NCBI GenBank assembly: GCA_947370975.1
Contig: CANBNG010000004.1
Location: 124,001-188,000 of the forward strand
DNA length: 64,000 nt
Reading direction: 5' to 3'
DNA from: Beijerinckiaceae bacterium
Lineage (GTDB): Bacteria; Pseudomonadota; Alphaproteobacteria; Rhizobiales; Beijerinckiaceae
Below, piece after piece: positions 24,935 to 32,913 of this stretch. Below the pieces are notes generated by a model. The model was not told the origin of the DNA. It saw only the letters and a list, made by a program, of their open reading frames with translations, and did not search any database. Positions within the stretch are counted from its first letter, which is position 1. Each line of letters opens with the position of its first letter. Position numbers and translations under genes: made by a program.

Positions 24935-26533
24935 ATGACATTCGACGAACTCGGCCTGAGCGAGAAGGTCCTGCAAGCAGTTGCAGCCTCCGGCTACACG
25001 ACCCCCACGCCCATCCAGGCGCAGGCCATCCCCCACGCGCTCGCCGGACGCGACGTCCTCGGCATCGCGCAGACGGGCACCGGCAAGACTGCCGCCTTCA
25101 CCCTGCCCATGCTCTCGCGTCTCGAAAGCGGCCGCGCGCGTGCGCGCATGCCCCGCACGCTGATCCTTGAGCCGACGCGCGAACTCGCGGCGCAGGTTGA
25201 AGAAAGCTTCGTGAAATACGGAGCGAACCACAAGGTCAACGTCGCCCTGCTGATTGGCGGCGTGTCCTTCGCCGATCAGGAAGCCAAGATCATGCGCGGC
25301 GCGGACGTGCTGATTGCAACGCCCGGTCGCCTGCTCGACTTCTCCGAGCGCGGCAAGCTGCTGCTCACCGGCATCGAGATCCTGGTGATCGACGAAGCCG
25401 ACCGCATGCTCGACATGGGCTTCATCCCGGACATCGAGCGCATCTGCAAGCTCGTGCCCTTCACGCGCCAGACGCTGTTTTTCTCGGCCACCATGCCGCC
25501 GGAAATCACCCGCCTGACCGAGCAGTTCCTGCACAATCCGGCCCGCATCGAAGTCGCGAAGGCAGCCACCACCGCCTCCACCATCACGCAGGGCCTCGTT
25601 GCCTCGCATGGCGGCGGACAGAAGCGCGAGACGCTGCGCCAGCTCCTGCGCGGCGCTGAAGGCCTCAAGAACGCGATCATCTTCTGCAATCGCAAGAGCG
25701 ATGTCGCCATCGTCTACAAATCCCTTCAGAAGCATGGATTCCCGGTCGGTGCGCTGCACGGCGACATGGACCAGCGCGCGCGCATGGCGTCCCTCGACGC
25801 CTTCAAGAACGGCGCGATCGACCTGCTCGTCTGTTCGGATGTCGCCGCGCGCGGTCTCGACATTCCGGATGTCAGCCACGTCTTCAACTTCGACGTTCCG
25901 ACTCATGCGGAAGACTATGTGCACCGCATTGGCCGCACCGGCCGCGCAGGCCGCAGCGGCACCGCCTATTCGATCATCACGCGCTCCGACCAGCGCTATA
26001 TCGATGACATCGAAAAGCTGATCGCCCGCAAGATCGATTGGTTCGGCCCCGCACTGGTTGACCTGCCGCCCGCGGAACCTGGCTCCGAGGATGAGCATCC
26101 CCGTGGCCGTGGCCGCCGCGAACGCAACGAGCGCCCTGCGCGCGGACGCGAACGTGAAGGCCGCGAGCGCGCCCCGCGTCCCGCTCCCGTCGAGGCCGTT
26201 GAGCCCGTGGAAGCCATCGCTGCCCCTGCGCCGCGCGAAGAGCGCGCGCCCCGTCAGCAAGAGCCTCGTCAACAGGAAGCCCGTCAGGACACGCGCCCCG
26301 AGCGCCGTTCGGAGGCTCCACGTTCCGACAATCGTGGTGGCCGCGATGCTCGCCGCGTCGACGCGCGCCCCGAGGGCCGGACCGACCGCAACGAGCGCCG
26401 CCCGCGCCATCGTGACGATGACGATGTGCCGGTGGTGGGTCTGGGCGATCACGTCCCCTCCTTCCTGCTGCGTCCCGTCGTGCTGAAGCCGATCAAGGTT
26501 TCAGCCGAGGCCGAGGCAGATACCGAGGAATAA
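24935..26533 (+). CDS. DEAD-box RNA helicase, RhlE-like
   Basis: 532 residues. Helicase core of about 380 residues: Q-motif TPTPIQAQAIP, motif I AQTGTGKT, PTRELAAQ, DEAD in VIDEADRMLDMG, SAT in FFSATMPP, and HRIGRTGRAGRSG. The last 150 residues are low-complexity, rich in Arg, Glu, Pro and Gln, as in RhlE and SrmB-type proteins that use basic tails to hold RNA. It probably works in ribosome assembly or RNA decay, especially in cold. The 218-base upstream region may form a long regulated leader. Confidence 0.9.
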   Translation: MTFDELGLSEKVLQAVAASGYTTPTPIQAQAIPHALAGRDVLGIAQTGTGKTAAFTLPMLSRLESGRARARMPRTLILEPTRELAAQVEESFVKYGANHKVNVALLIGGVSFADQEAKIMRGADVLIATPGRLLDFSERGKLLLTGIEILVIDEADRMLDMGFIPDIERICKLVPFTRQTLFFSATMPPEITRLTEQFLHNPARIEVAKAATTASTITQGLVASHGGGQKRETLRQLLRGAEGLKNAIIFCNRKSDVAIVYKSLQKHGFPVGALHGDMDQRARMASLDAFKNGAIDLLVCSDVAARGLDIPDVSHVFNFDVPTHAEDYVHRIGRTGRAGRSGTAYSIITRSDQRYIDDIEKLIARKIDWFGPALVDLPPAEPGSEDEHPRGRGRRERNERPARGREREGRERAPRPAPVEAVEPVEAIAAPAPREERAPRQQEPRQQEARQDTRPERRSEAPRSDNRGGRDARRVDARPEGRTDRNERRPRHRDDDDVPVVGLGDHVPSFLLRPVVLKPIKVSAEAEADTEE

Positions 26534-26637
26534 TCCTTGGCCCCATCTTGCTCGTTGAGCAGGAGGGGCTAAGCTCTCCCAAAACCCGGACGGGAGCCGC
26601 ACAAGGGTGTGGCCCCGGACACGGGCGGGAGGAACCG

Positions 26638-27672
26638 ATGACGCTCACACCGCGCGCCCTGATCCGGGCGGCCGCCCTTGCGCTTCCGCTCTTCGGTGCG
26701 TCAGCTTTTGCCGCCGACAAGGTCAATGTCGGCGCCGTCGGCAATTCTGGCGACGTCGGCTTTTACATGGCCGAAGCCAAGGGCTATTTCGCCGCCGAAA
26801 ATCTCGACGTGAATTTCACGGTCTTCGATTCCGCCGCGAAAATGATTGCACCGCTGGGCACAGGCGATCTCGATGTCGGCTCGGGCGCAGCCTCCGCCGG
26901 ACTCTACAATGCCGCCACCCGCAAAATCGAAATCCGCGCCGTGGCCGACCGTGGCCGCACGGCGCCGGGCTACATGTATCAGACGCTGATGCTGCGCAAG
27001 GATCTCGTGGATTCGGGCCGCGTGAAAGATTACCCCGATCTCAAGGGCCTCAAATTCGCAGTCGCCGCACCGGGCGTGACGGCGCTGTCAGTCATGAACG
27101 AGGCGCTCAAGCGCGGCGGCCATACATTTGCCGATGCCGAAGCCATTTCGCTCGGTTTCCCGGCGCAGGTTGCAGCCTTCCAGGGCAAGGCCATCGATGC
27201 ATCCATGATGGTCGAGCCCTTCGCGACAAAGCTCGTGAACGACGGCACGGCGGTACGCTGGAAATCGACCGAGGATTTTTACCCCAACGACCAGATCTCG
27301 ATGATTTTCTACGGCGAGAAATTCGCCAAGGAAAAGCCGGATGTCGCAAAGCGCTTCATGAAAGCCTACGTGCGCGGCGCGCGTGATTACAATGACGCGC
27401 TCGAAAATGGCCAATGGGCAAAGAGCGCAAAAGCCGAAGAGGTGATTGCGATCCTGTCGAAGAAACTCGGGATGAAGCCAGAGCTCCTGCGCGAAATCTT
27501 CCCCCACGCCTGCGATCCCGATGGCCGCCTCGATCTTGCTTCCATGCGCAAGGATCTGGCCTTCTTCCAGGCGCAGGGCCTTGTCACCAACAAGGACCAG
27601 AAGATCGAGACGATCCTCGACATGTCCTTTGTTGAAGCGGCTGTGAAGGAATTAGGCCCTTACAAGAAGTAA
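26638..27672 (+). CDS. NitT/TauT-type ABC transporter substrate-binding protein
   Basis: 344 residues with an N-terminal signal peptide (cleavage near ASAFA). SsuA/ThiY-type features: GFYMAEAKGYFAAENLDVNFTVF, GDLDVGSGAASAGLYNA, LKGLKFAVAAPGVTALSVMNEALKRGG. It is followed by no permease or ATPase, so it is an orphan receptor or shares the transporter encoded at 37.7-39.3 kb. Ligands of the family include nitrate, sulfonates, and aromatic carboxylates. The position at the edge of the hydroxylase island suggests a substrate of that pathway. Confidence 0.82.
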   Translation: MTLTPRALIRAAALALPLFGASAFAADKVNVGAVGNSGDVGFYMAEAKGYFAAENLDVNFTVFDSAAKMIAPLGTGDLDVGSGAASAGLYNAATRKIEIRAVADRGRTAPGYMYQTLMLRKDLVDSGRVKDYPDLKGLKFAVAAPGVTALSVMNEALKRGGHTFADAEAISLGFPAQVAAFQGKAIDASMMVEPFATKLVNDGTAVRWKSTEDFYPNDQISMIFYGEKFAKEKPDVAKRFMKAYVRGARDYNDALENGQWAKSAKAEEVIAILSKKLGMKPELLREIFPHACDPDGRLDLASMRKDLAFFQAQGLVTNKDQKIETILDMSFVEAAVKELGPYKK

Positions 27673-27685
27673 TTGCCAACGCGCG

Positions 27686-27813
27686 CTTCCTTCTCCCAGA
27701 GGAAGAAGGTGGCACGCGCAGCGTGACGGATGAGGGGTCTCAAAACGTAGAGCAACCCCTCACCCGGCTCGGGGCTTTGCGCCCCGAATCCGCCCTCTCC
27801 CTCTGGGAGAGGG
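27686..27813. repeat. Palindromic intergenic element of Rhizobiales type
   Basis: Between converging genes, TTCTCCCAGAGGAAGAAGG (left arm, ~27690-27709) is nearly the reverse complement of CCCTCTCCCTCTGGGAGAGGG (27793-27813). Inside are GATGAGGGGT facing ACCCCTCA, and CGGGGC-TTTGC-GCCCCG. The whole can fold into one long nested hairpin. It resembles widely scattered Rhizobiales palindromic repeats and may also act as a terminator. Confidence 0.7.
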
Positions 27814-27822
27814 TTCACGAGC

Positions 27823-28860
27823 TCACTTGTTCCCGAAGGCAATCGCGGCCTTGGCTTTCTCAACCAGGTCCTGCGGCGTCGCATAAAGCTTCGCGATGAT
27901 CTTCTGCAATTCCTCGCCTGCAATCGGGCCGATATCGAGATTGATGCGCGCGGCCTCGTGCACGAGATCGGGGTCGCTCATCGTTGCCATGAAGGCCTTG
28001 CGCAGCCCGGTTACGCGCTCTTCGGGCACGCTGGGTGCAACCACATAGGGCCGACCAAAAGTCGTCTGTGAATAGATGAGTTCGAGGATCTGCCTCTGCT
28101 CATCTGTCTTGGCGAAATCGCGCGCGAGCGGCACGCCCATCTTGTCGAGGGCGGGATAGCCGACGTTGGATTCCTGCACGAGCGGCTTGACGAGATTTTC
28201 CTTGAACCATGTCGGATAGGTTGCGGCCACGCTCGACCATGTTTCGCCGCACGCGCCCTGAACCTCGCCCTTTTCCAGCGCAAGATTGATTTCGCGCGTG
28301 CCGGGATAGCCCGCCACCACCTTGAATTTCGCGCCCAGCAGATTGCGCAGAAGCACCGGGAAATCACGCGTCGATGCGCCCTCCGCGCTCGCGCCCATGA
28401 TCATCTCCTTGTCGAAAGCCTCGGCCATGTTCTTGACCGGCGCATCGGTGCGCACGAGGCAGACATAGGCGTCGCTGTTGGCATTGCCGATATAGTTGAA
28501 TTTCGACATGTCATGGGTCTGGCGCTTGGTATCGCCAAACAGCGGATCGACCACTGCGCCCATGAACAGCGCGCCAATCGCCGTGCCATCCTTGGGCGCG
28601 ACATTGTAAATATAGGAGGCCGCAATATTGGACGCTGCGCCCGGCATGTTCTGCACGAGAATGGTGGGTGCGCCGGGAATATGGCGGCCGATGAAACGCG
28701 AGATCAGGCGGCCGTAAAGATCATAGCCACCGCCAGGCGACGAGCCGATGATAATCGTGACATTGCGGCCCTTGTAGAAGCCGGCAAGCCCATCCTGAGC
28801 CTGCGCCGCGCCCGTAAGCGCCAGAGCCGCAACACATCCCAGCAATGCCCGCGCAAACAT
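27823..28860 (-). CDS. Bug/TctC-family periplasmic binding protein (copy 1)
   Basis: 345 residues with a signal peptide (cleavage near GAAQAQ). The mature start GLAGFYKGRNVTIIIGSSPGGGYDLYGRLISRFIGRHIPG and the later ASAEGASTRDFPVLLRNLLGAKFKVVAGYPG are diagnostic of Bug receptors. Two close relatives lie at 41951 and 52204. No TctA/TctB membrane genes are present. It lies behind the FeS subunit gene of the minus-strand hydroxylase, separated by about 90 bases containing a repeat. It probably binds an organic acid taken up or sensed for that enzyme. Confidence 0.85.
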   Translation of the reverse strand: MFARALLGCVAALALTGAAQAQDGLAGFYKGRNVTIIIGSSPGGGYDLYGRLISRFIGRHIPGAPTILVQNMPGAASNIAASYIYNVAPKDGTAIGALFMGAVVDPLFGDTKRQTHDMSKFNYIGNANSDAYVCLVRTDAPVKNMAEAFDKEMIMGASAEGASTRDFPVLLRNLLGAKFKVVAGYPGTREINLALEKGEVQGACGETWSSVAATYPTWFKENLVKPLVQESNVGYPALDKMGVPLARDFAKTDEQRQILELIYSQTTFGRPYVVAPSVPEERVTGLRKAFMATMSDPDLVHEAARINLDIGPIAGEELQKIIAKLYATPQDLVEKAKAAIAFGNK

Positions 28861-28921
28861 ATCAATCTCCCTCGTTACACCCCTCTTGCGTGGGCGTGCG
28901 GGGAGCTTACGGCAATGTCGC

Positions 28922-28951
28922 CGTCATTGCGAGCGGAGCGAAGCCATGACG
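28922..28951. repeat. CGTCATTGCGAGCG-type dispersed repeat fragment
   Basis: CGTCATTGCGAGCGGAGCGAAG followed by CCATGACGG, where the outer CGTCAT/ATGACG pair forms a stem. This is a very common dispersed motif in bacterial intergenic DNA. Confidence 0.6.
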
Positions 28952-28953
28952 GA

Positions 28954-29439
28954 TCAGGCGGCCAACTTCTTCCGTTTTGCAGCCGCGAGTTTCACCGCAG
29001 TCAGGATTTCCGGATAGGCGGAGCAGCGGCAGAGATTGCCGGTGAGATAATGGCGCACCTCTTCATCATCGGGGTCGGGATGGGCATCGAGCAATTGGCG
29101 CACCATCATGATGAAGCCCGGCGTGCAGAAGCCACATTGAAACGCGCCCGCCTCGATAAAGGCTTCCTGCACGGGATCGAGCGCACCGCCCGTGCCGATA
29201 CCCTCGATGGTCTCGACCGACGTACCGTCGAGAAACCAGGCCATCGAGAGACAGCCCGAGACGGCCATGCCATCGACTGTCACGGTGCAGCAGCCACACA
29301 GCCCCTGCCCGCAGCTTTCTCGTGCGCCTTTGAGGTCGAAGCGCAGCGTCAACATGTCGACGATTGTCTCGCCGGCTGCCACATCTGCCGCAACGGCGCG
29401 GCCATTGAGGGTGAAACGGATCGTGCGTGTCGTGCTCAA
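28954..29439 (-). CDS. Xanthine-dehydrogenase-type 2Fe-2S subunit (minus-strand set)
   Basis: 161 residues from a TTG at 29439 that overlaps the TGA of the large-subunit gene (TTGA) and has GGAGGA 6 nt upstream; a TTG at 29445 is a weaker choice. Plant-type ferredoxin cluster: RESCGQGLCGCC, plus a later Cys; second helical cluster: CGFCTPG and NLCRCSAY. It passes electrons between the molybdenum centre and FAD. Third gene of a FAD-Mo-FeS operon. Confidence 0.9.
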   Translation of the reverse strand: MSTTRTIRFTLNGRAVAADVAAGETIVDMLTLRFDLKGARESCGQGLCGCCTVTVDGMAVSGCLSMAWFLDGTSVETIEGIGTGGALDPVQEAFIEAGAFQCGFCTPGFIMMVRQLLDAHPDPDDEEVRHYLTGNLCRCSAYPEILTAVKLAAAKRKKLAA

Positions 29440-31730
29440 GCGCAATCCTCCAGAGGCGTACCCTTGGCAGCCTGCAATGCGCGAAAAATGGATTCGGGCG
29501 TGATCGGCAAATCGTGAATACGCACCCCGAGCGCATCGGCAACCGCATTGCCGATGGCGGGCGACAGCGCAATGGTCGTGCTCTCGCCTGCCCCCTTTGC
29601 GCCGAAGGGCCCATCCTTGTCATAGGCATTGGGCACGTGTTCGTTGATGAACTCGCGCGGAATATCGAGCAGTGTCGGAATCTTGTAATCCGCCAGCGAG
29701 CCATTGGTCAGCTGACCGTCGCGAAACACCATGTTCTCGGTCATGGTGAAGCCGAGCTGCATGATGGCTGCGCCCGACAATTGCTGCTGCACGGCCTTTG
29801 GATTGATGGCCGTGCCGACATCGGCAACATTGACGAGCTTGGTGACCTTGATCGCGCCTGTCTCGATATCGATCTCGACTTCCGCGCCCGCTGCGCCCAC
29901 GCCCCAGAACGGCGTGCCTTTTTTCGTCAGGCCAGTGGTGGTGTCAGGCTTTTCGTAATCGGGAATGAATGAGCCCGTCCCGATGATATTGCCGGCCTGC
30001 ATGCCGTATTTTTTCCGCAGCATGTCGGCGAGCGGCAGGTTGGCGCCCTCCGGCAGGCCAAGCTCACGCGCGAGATCTGCGATCTTGCCCATGGCATCCT
30101 GCGCCGCCAGCTTCACGGCATTGCCCATGTGGAAGGTCGAGCGCGATCCAAGCGTGCCCATGTCATAGGGCGTCACATCGGTGTCGGGATGAATGACCTT
30201 GATGGAGGCTGCATCGAGATTGAGAACCTCACCCGCGATCTGCGCCATCACAGTATCGGAGCCCTGCCCCATATCGACCGTGCCGATGTAGAGCGCACAG
30301 GAACCGTCGGCGAAGAGGTTGACGATGGCGACCGATGTTGTGGGCGCAGTAATGCCCTTGAAGCCGATGGCAATGCCGCGCCCGCGCTTGATCGTGCCAG
30401 AGCCACGATCGAAGGGCAGCGACCAGTTCATGCGATCAAGAATATGGTCGAGCGAGCGCTCGATCTCGGCATCGCGCAAGGGCGTGCCAGAGGCCTGGGG
30501 GCGGCCCTCGCGCAACATGTTCATGCGGCGGAATTCAACCTTGTCGATCCCCATGGCTTCCGCGATCATATCGGTGTGGCTCTCATAGGCCCACGCCGTC
30601 TGAGGCGCGCCAAAGCCGCGCAAGGCCCCGCACGGCGGGCGGTTTGTGTAAACCGCATAGGAATTGATCGACACATTCTCGATGTCATAGGGCCCGGCAG
30701 AGGTGAACCCGGCCTTTTGCGTCACGCGCGGGCCAATGTCGGCATAAGCGCCGCCGTTCCAGATCACCTCGCAATGGCGCGCGATGAGCTTGCCCTCTTT
30801 CGTCAGTCCGCTCTTGATCGTGAAATGGCACGGATGCCGCGTGACCATGTAGAACTGCTCTTCCATGGTGAGCGAGATTTTCACCGGGCGCTGCGCCACC
30901 ATGGAGAGCGCGGTCACGAGCGCCTCGAGCTTGATATAGAGCTTGCCGCCAAACCCGCCGCCAAGGAAAGGCACTTTCACGCGCACGCGATTTTCCGGCA
31001 GGCCAAGCAGGCGCGCGATTTCGATGCGCACGAAGGACGGGCCTTGCGAGGCCGTGTGCAGCGTCAGATGTCCATCCTGATAATCGGCAACGGAGACGAA
31101 GGGCTCCATCGGAATATGCATGACCTGCTGCGAGCAGAACGTATGCTCGAAAACATGATCGGCCTTGGCGAAACCCGCCTCCGTATCGCCGCGCCGCAGC
31201 TGATAATCGAGCGCGATATTCGTGCCCTTGCGGCCCTTGAGATGCTGCAAATCGGGAAAGGTCGATGCGGGCTTCAATTCATCATGGACGAGGACGTCCG
31301 ATGTCATGGCCTCGATTTCATCGAATATGCCCGGCAGCTCTTCATATTCCGCCGTGATCAGCGCCACAGCGTCTTCGGCAATCTTGCGGTCGAAGGCGAG
31401 CACGACCGCCACGGGTTCGCCCGCAAAACGCACCTTGCCGTCGGCAAGGATCGGCTGATCGTGGAAGGCCGGGCCGTAATAGGGATGAGGAATGACCTTG
31501 CGGATATCCTCGATTGTTACGACTTGATAGACACCGGGGAGTGCCGCAGCGGCCGCCGTATCGATGCTCTTGATCCGCGCATGGGGAACATTGCTGCGGA
31601 AAATCTTGCCATAGAGCATGCCCGGCAGGCGCAGGTGATGCACATATTCGACGCGGCCCGTAACCTTGTCGCGCGCCTCAAGGCGGGGCAGAGAACGGCC
31701 GATGGAAGGCGCAGGTGTGGTCGCCGTCAT
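29436..31730 (-). CDS. Molybdopterin-binding hydroxylase large subunit (minus-strand set)
   Basis: 764 residues of the xanthine dehydrogenase/CoxL family. Features: GRSLPRLEARDKVTGRVEYVHHL at the start, PFLGGGFGGKLYIKLE (molybdopterin loop), GALRGFGAPQTAWAYE and the catalytic GAKGAGESTT with its glutamate. The AYxCSFR loop of true CO dehydrogenase is absent. It should hydroxylate a carbon of an aldehyde or N-heteroaromatic ring with water as oxygen source. It starts 3 nt after the FAD subunit gene ends and overlaps the FeS gene. The substrate is unknown. Confidence 0.88.
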   Translation of the reverse strand: MTATTPAPSIGRSLPRLEARDKVTGRVEYVHHLRLPGMLYGKIFRSNVPHARIKSIDTAAAAALPGVYQVVTIEDIRKVIPHPYYGPAFHDQPILADGKVRFAGEPVAVVLAFDRKIAEDAVALITAEYEELPGIFDEIEAMTSDVLVHDELKPASTFPDLQHLKGRKGTNIALDYQLRRGDTEAGFAKADHVFEHTFCSQQVMHIPMEPFVSVADYQDGHLTLHTASQGPSFVRIEIARLLGLPENRVRVKVPFLGGGFGGKLYIKLEALVTALSMVAQRPVKISLTMEEQFYMVTRHPCHFTIKSGLTKEGKLIARHCEVIWNGGAYADIGPRVTQKAGFTSAGPYDIENVSINSYAVYTNRPPCGALRGFGAPQTAWAYESHTDMIAEAMGIDKVEFRRMNMLREGRPQASGTPLRDAEIERSLDHILDRMNWSLPFDRGSGTIKRGRGIAIGFKGITAPTTSVAIVNLFADGSCALYIGTVDMGQGSDTVMAQIAGEVLNLDAASIKVIHPDTDVTPYDMGTLGSRSTFHMGNAVKLAAQDAMGKIADLARELGLPEGANLPLADMLRKKYGMQAGNIIGTGSFIPDYEKPDTTTGLTKKGTPFWGVGAAGAEVEIDIETGAIKVTKLVNVADVGTAINPKAVQQQLSGAAIMQLGFTMTENMVFRDGQLTNGSLADYKIPTLLDIPREFINEHVPNAYDKDGPFGAKGAGESTTIALSPAIGNAVADALGVRIHDLPITPESIFRALQAAKGTPLEDCA

Positions 31731-31733
31731 CTC

Positions 31734-32594
31734 TTACGCTCCCATGACTTTACGGATTGCGCGGCCAAGGTGCACACGCAACAGCTGTTTCTTGTAGGCT
31801 GACGACCCGCGATTGTCGGTCTCGATATCGGTTTCAGCCACCGCTGCCTCGCCCGCGCGCGTCAGAACCTCGTCGCAAAGAACACTGCCGCGCAGCACGT
31901 TCTCGGCATTGACCAGACGCGTCGGACGATCGACCGCAGCACTCAGCACGATGCTGACATCGGCAATGCGCTCGCCTTCCGGCAGGACGGAAACGGCAAG
32001 GCCAAGTGCGGGCCAATCATGCTCGGCCCGCGTCGTGACCTTGGCATAAAAGGATCGCCAATCGGGGCGCACGGGCACAAGCACCTGCGCAATCAACTCG
32101 CCCGGCTCAAGGCTTGTTTCGTAATAGCCAACGAAAAGCTCCTCGACCGGAATGACGCGCTCGCCGCTCTGGCCGATGATGCGCACCCGCGCGCCAAGCG
32201 TCGTCCAGACCGGCGGCAGATCGAGATGGGGATCACCATGGGCGAGATTGCCGCCGACAGTGGCGACATTGCGCACGCGCACATTGGCGAGTGTCTTCAT
32301 CGTCTGCGTGATGACCGGCAAATGGCGCGCGATCTCGACCGATTGCTCAAGCTCGGAGAAGGTCGTCATCGCGCCGATGCAAAAGGTCTCGCCGTCGCCG
32401 CTCAAGGAAAAGCCTGAAAATCCGCCACCAATGCCGCGCAGGCTCACAAGCCGCGTCGGTGCGAATAATTGCGCCTTCATCATCAGCATGAGCGCCGTAC
32501 CGCCGCCCATGGGGCGGACGGCGGGATCATCCGAATCGAGCGCCACAAGCGCTTCCTCGACAGATTGCGGTTCGATCAGTTCGAAAGAGGCCAT
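31734..32594 (-). CDS. FAD-binding subunit of molybdenum hydroxylase (minus-strand set)
   Basis: 286 residues, CoxM/XdhB family. It begins MASFELIEPQSVEEALVAL, with the FAD-phosphate loop VRPMGGGTALMLMMK and the second FAD motif NVRVRNVATVGGNLAHGDPHLDLPP. It takes electrons from the FeS subunit and delivers them to a quinone, oxygen or NAD. First gene of the operon running down to 28954, divergent from a second hydroxylase set. Confidence 0.88.
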   Translation of the reverse strand: MASFELIEPQSVEEALVALDSDDPAVRPMGGGTALMLMMKAQLFAPTRLVSLRGIGGGFSGFSLSGDGETFCIGAMTTFSELEQSVEIARHLPVITQTMKTLANVRVRNVATVGGNLAHGDPHLDLPPVWTTLGARVRIIGQSGERVIPVEELFVGYYETSLEPGELIAQVLVPVRPDWRSFYAKVTTRAEHDWPALGLAVSVLPEGERIADVSIVLSAAVDRPTRLVNAENVLRGSVLCDEVLTRAGEAAVAETDIETDNRGSSAYKKQLLRVHLGRAIRKVMGA

Positions 32595-32913
32595 GTCTCA
32601 GATGTCCGATATCGGCATGGGAAAGAGAGCGGCGCAGGGCGAGCCGATGCGGGCGAAAGCGCGCGTGAAACGCGCCATCCACATCGAACCGGCAGCCTCG
32701 AATTCAAAACCGAGCCCTCGCATAAAAAGAGCTTTACAGAGCCCGGACAGCGTGTCAACTTTTTGGGACGAAGCCGCCAAAGCGGACGCAAGGTCGTTTG
32801 GAAGTACCTGATTCTAATGAATCTATGGGCGTTCAAAACGTGATCGAATAAACGCACAGCGGCTGGTTTTTGGTCAGTTTGCGCGTTGTTCAGGCAGGGG
32901 AGCCGGGAACCTG
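32595..32913. promoter_or_regulatory. Divergent promoter region between two hydroxylase operons
   Basis: A 319-base stretch without a supported gene; a 60-codon minus frame (32598-32780) has no recognised homology. It must hold promoters for both operons. The right half, from about 32800, is noticeably richer in A and T than the coding DNA around it. I could not identify a -35/-10 pair, an operator, or a regulator-binding repeat with confidence. Confidence 0.4.

Noticed and set aside
30129..31802. A 557-codon plus-strand frame
   Set aside because: It is a shadow of the molybdenum hydroxylase large subunit; residues are composition-driven and rich in Arg and His without motifs.
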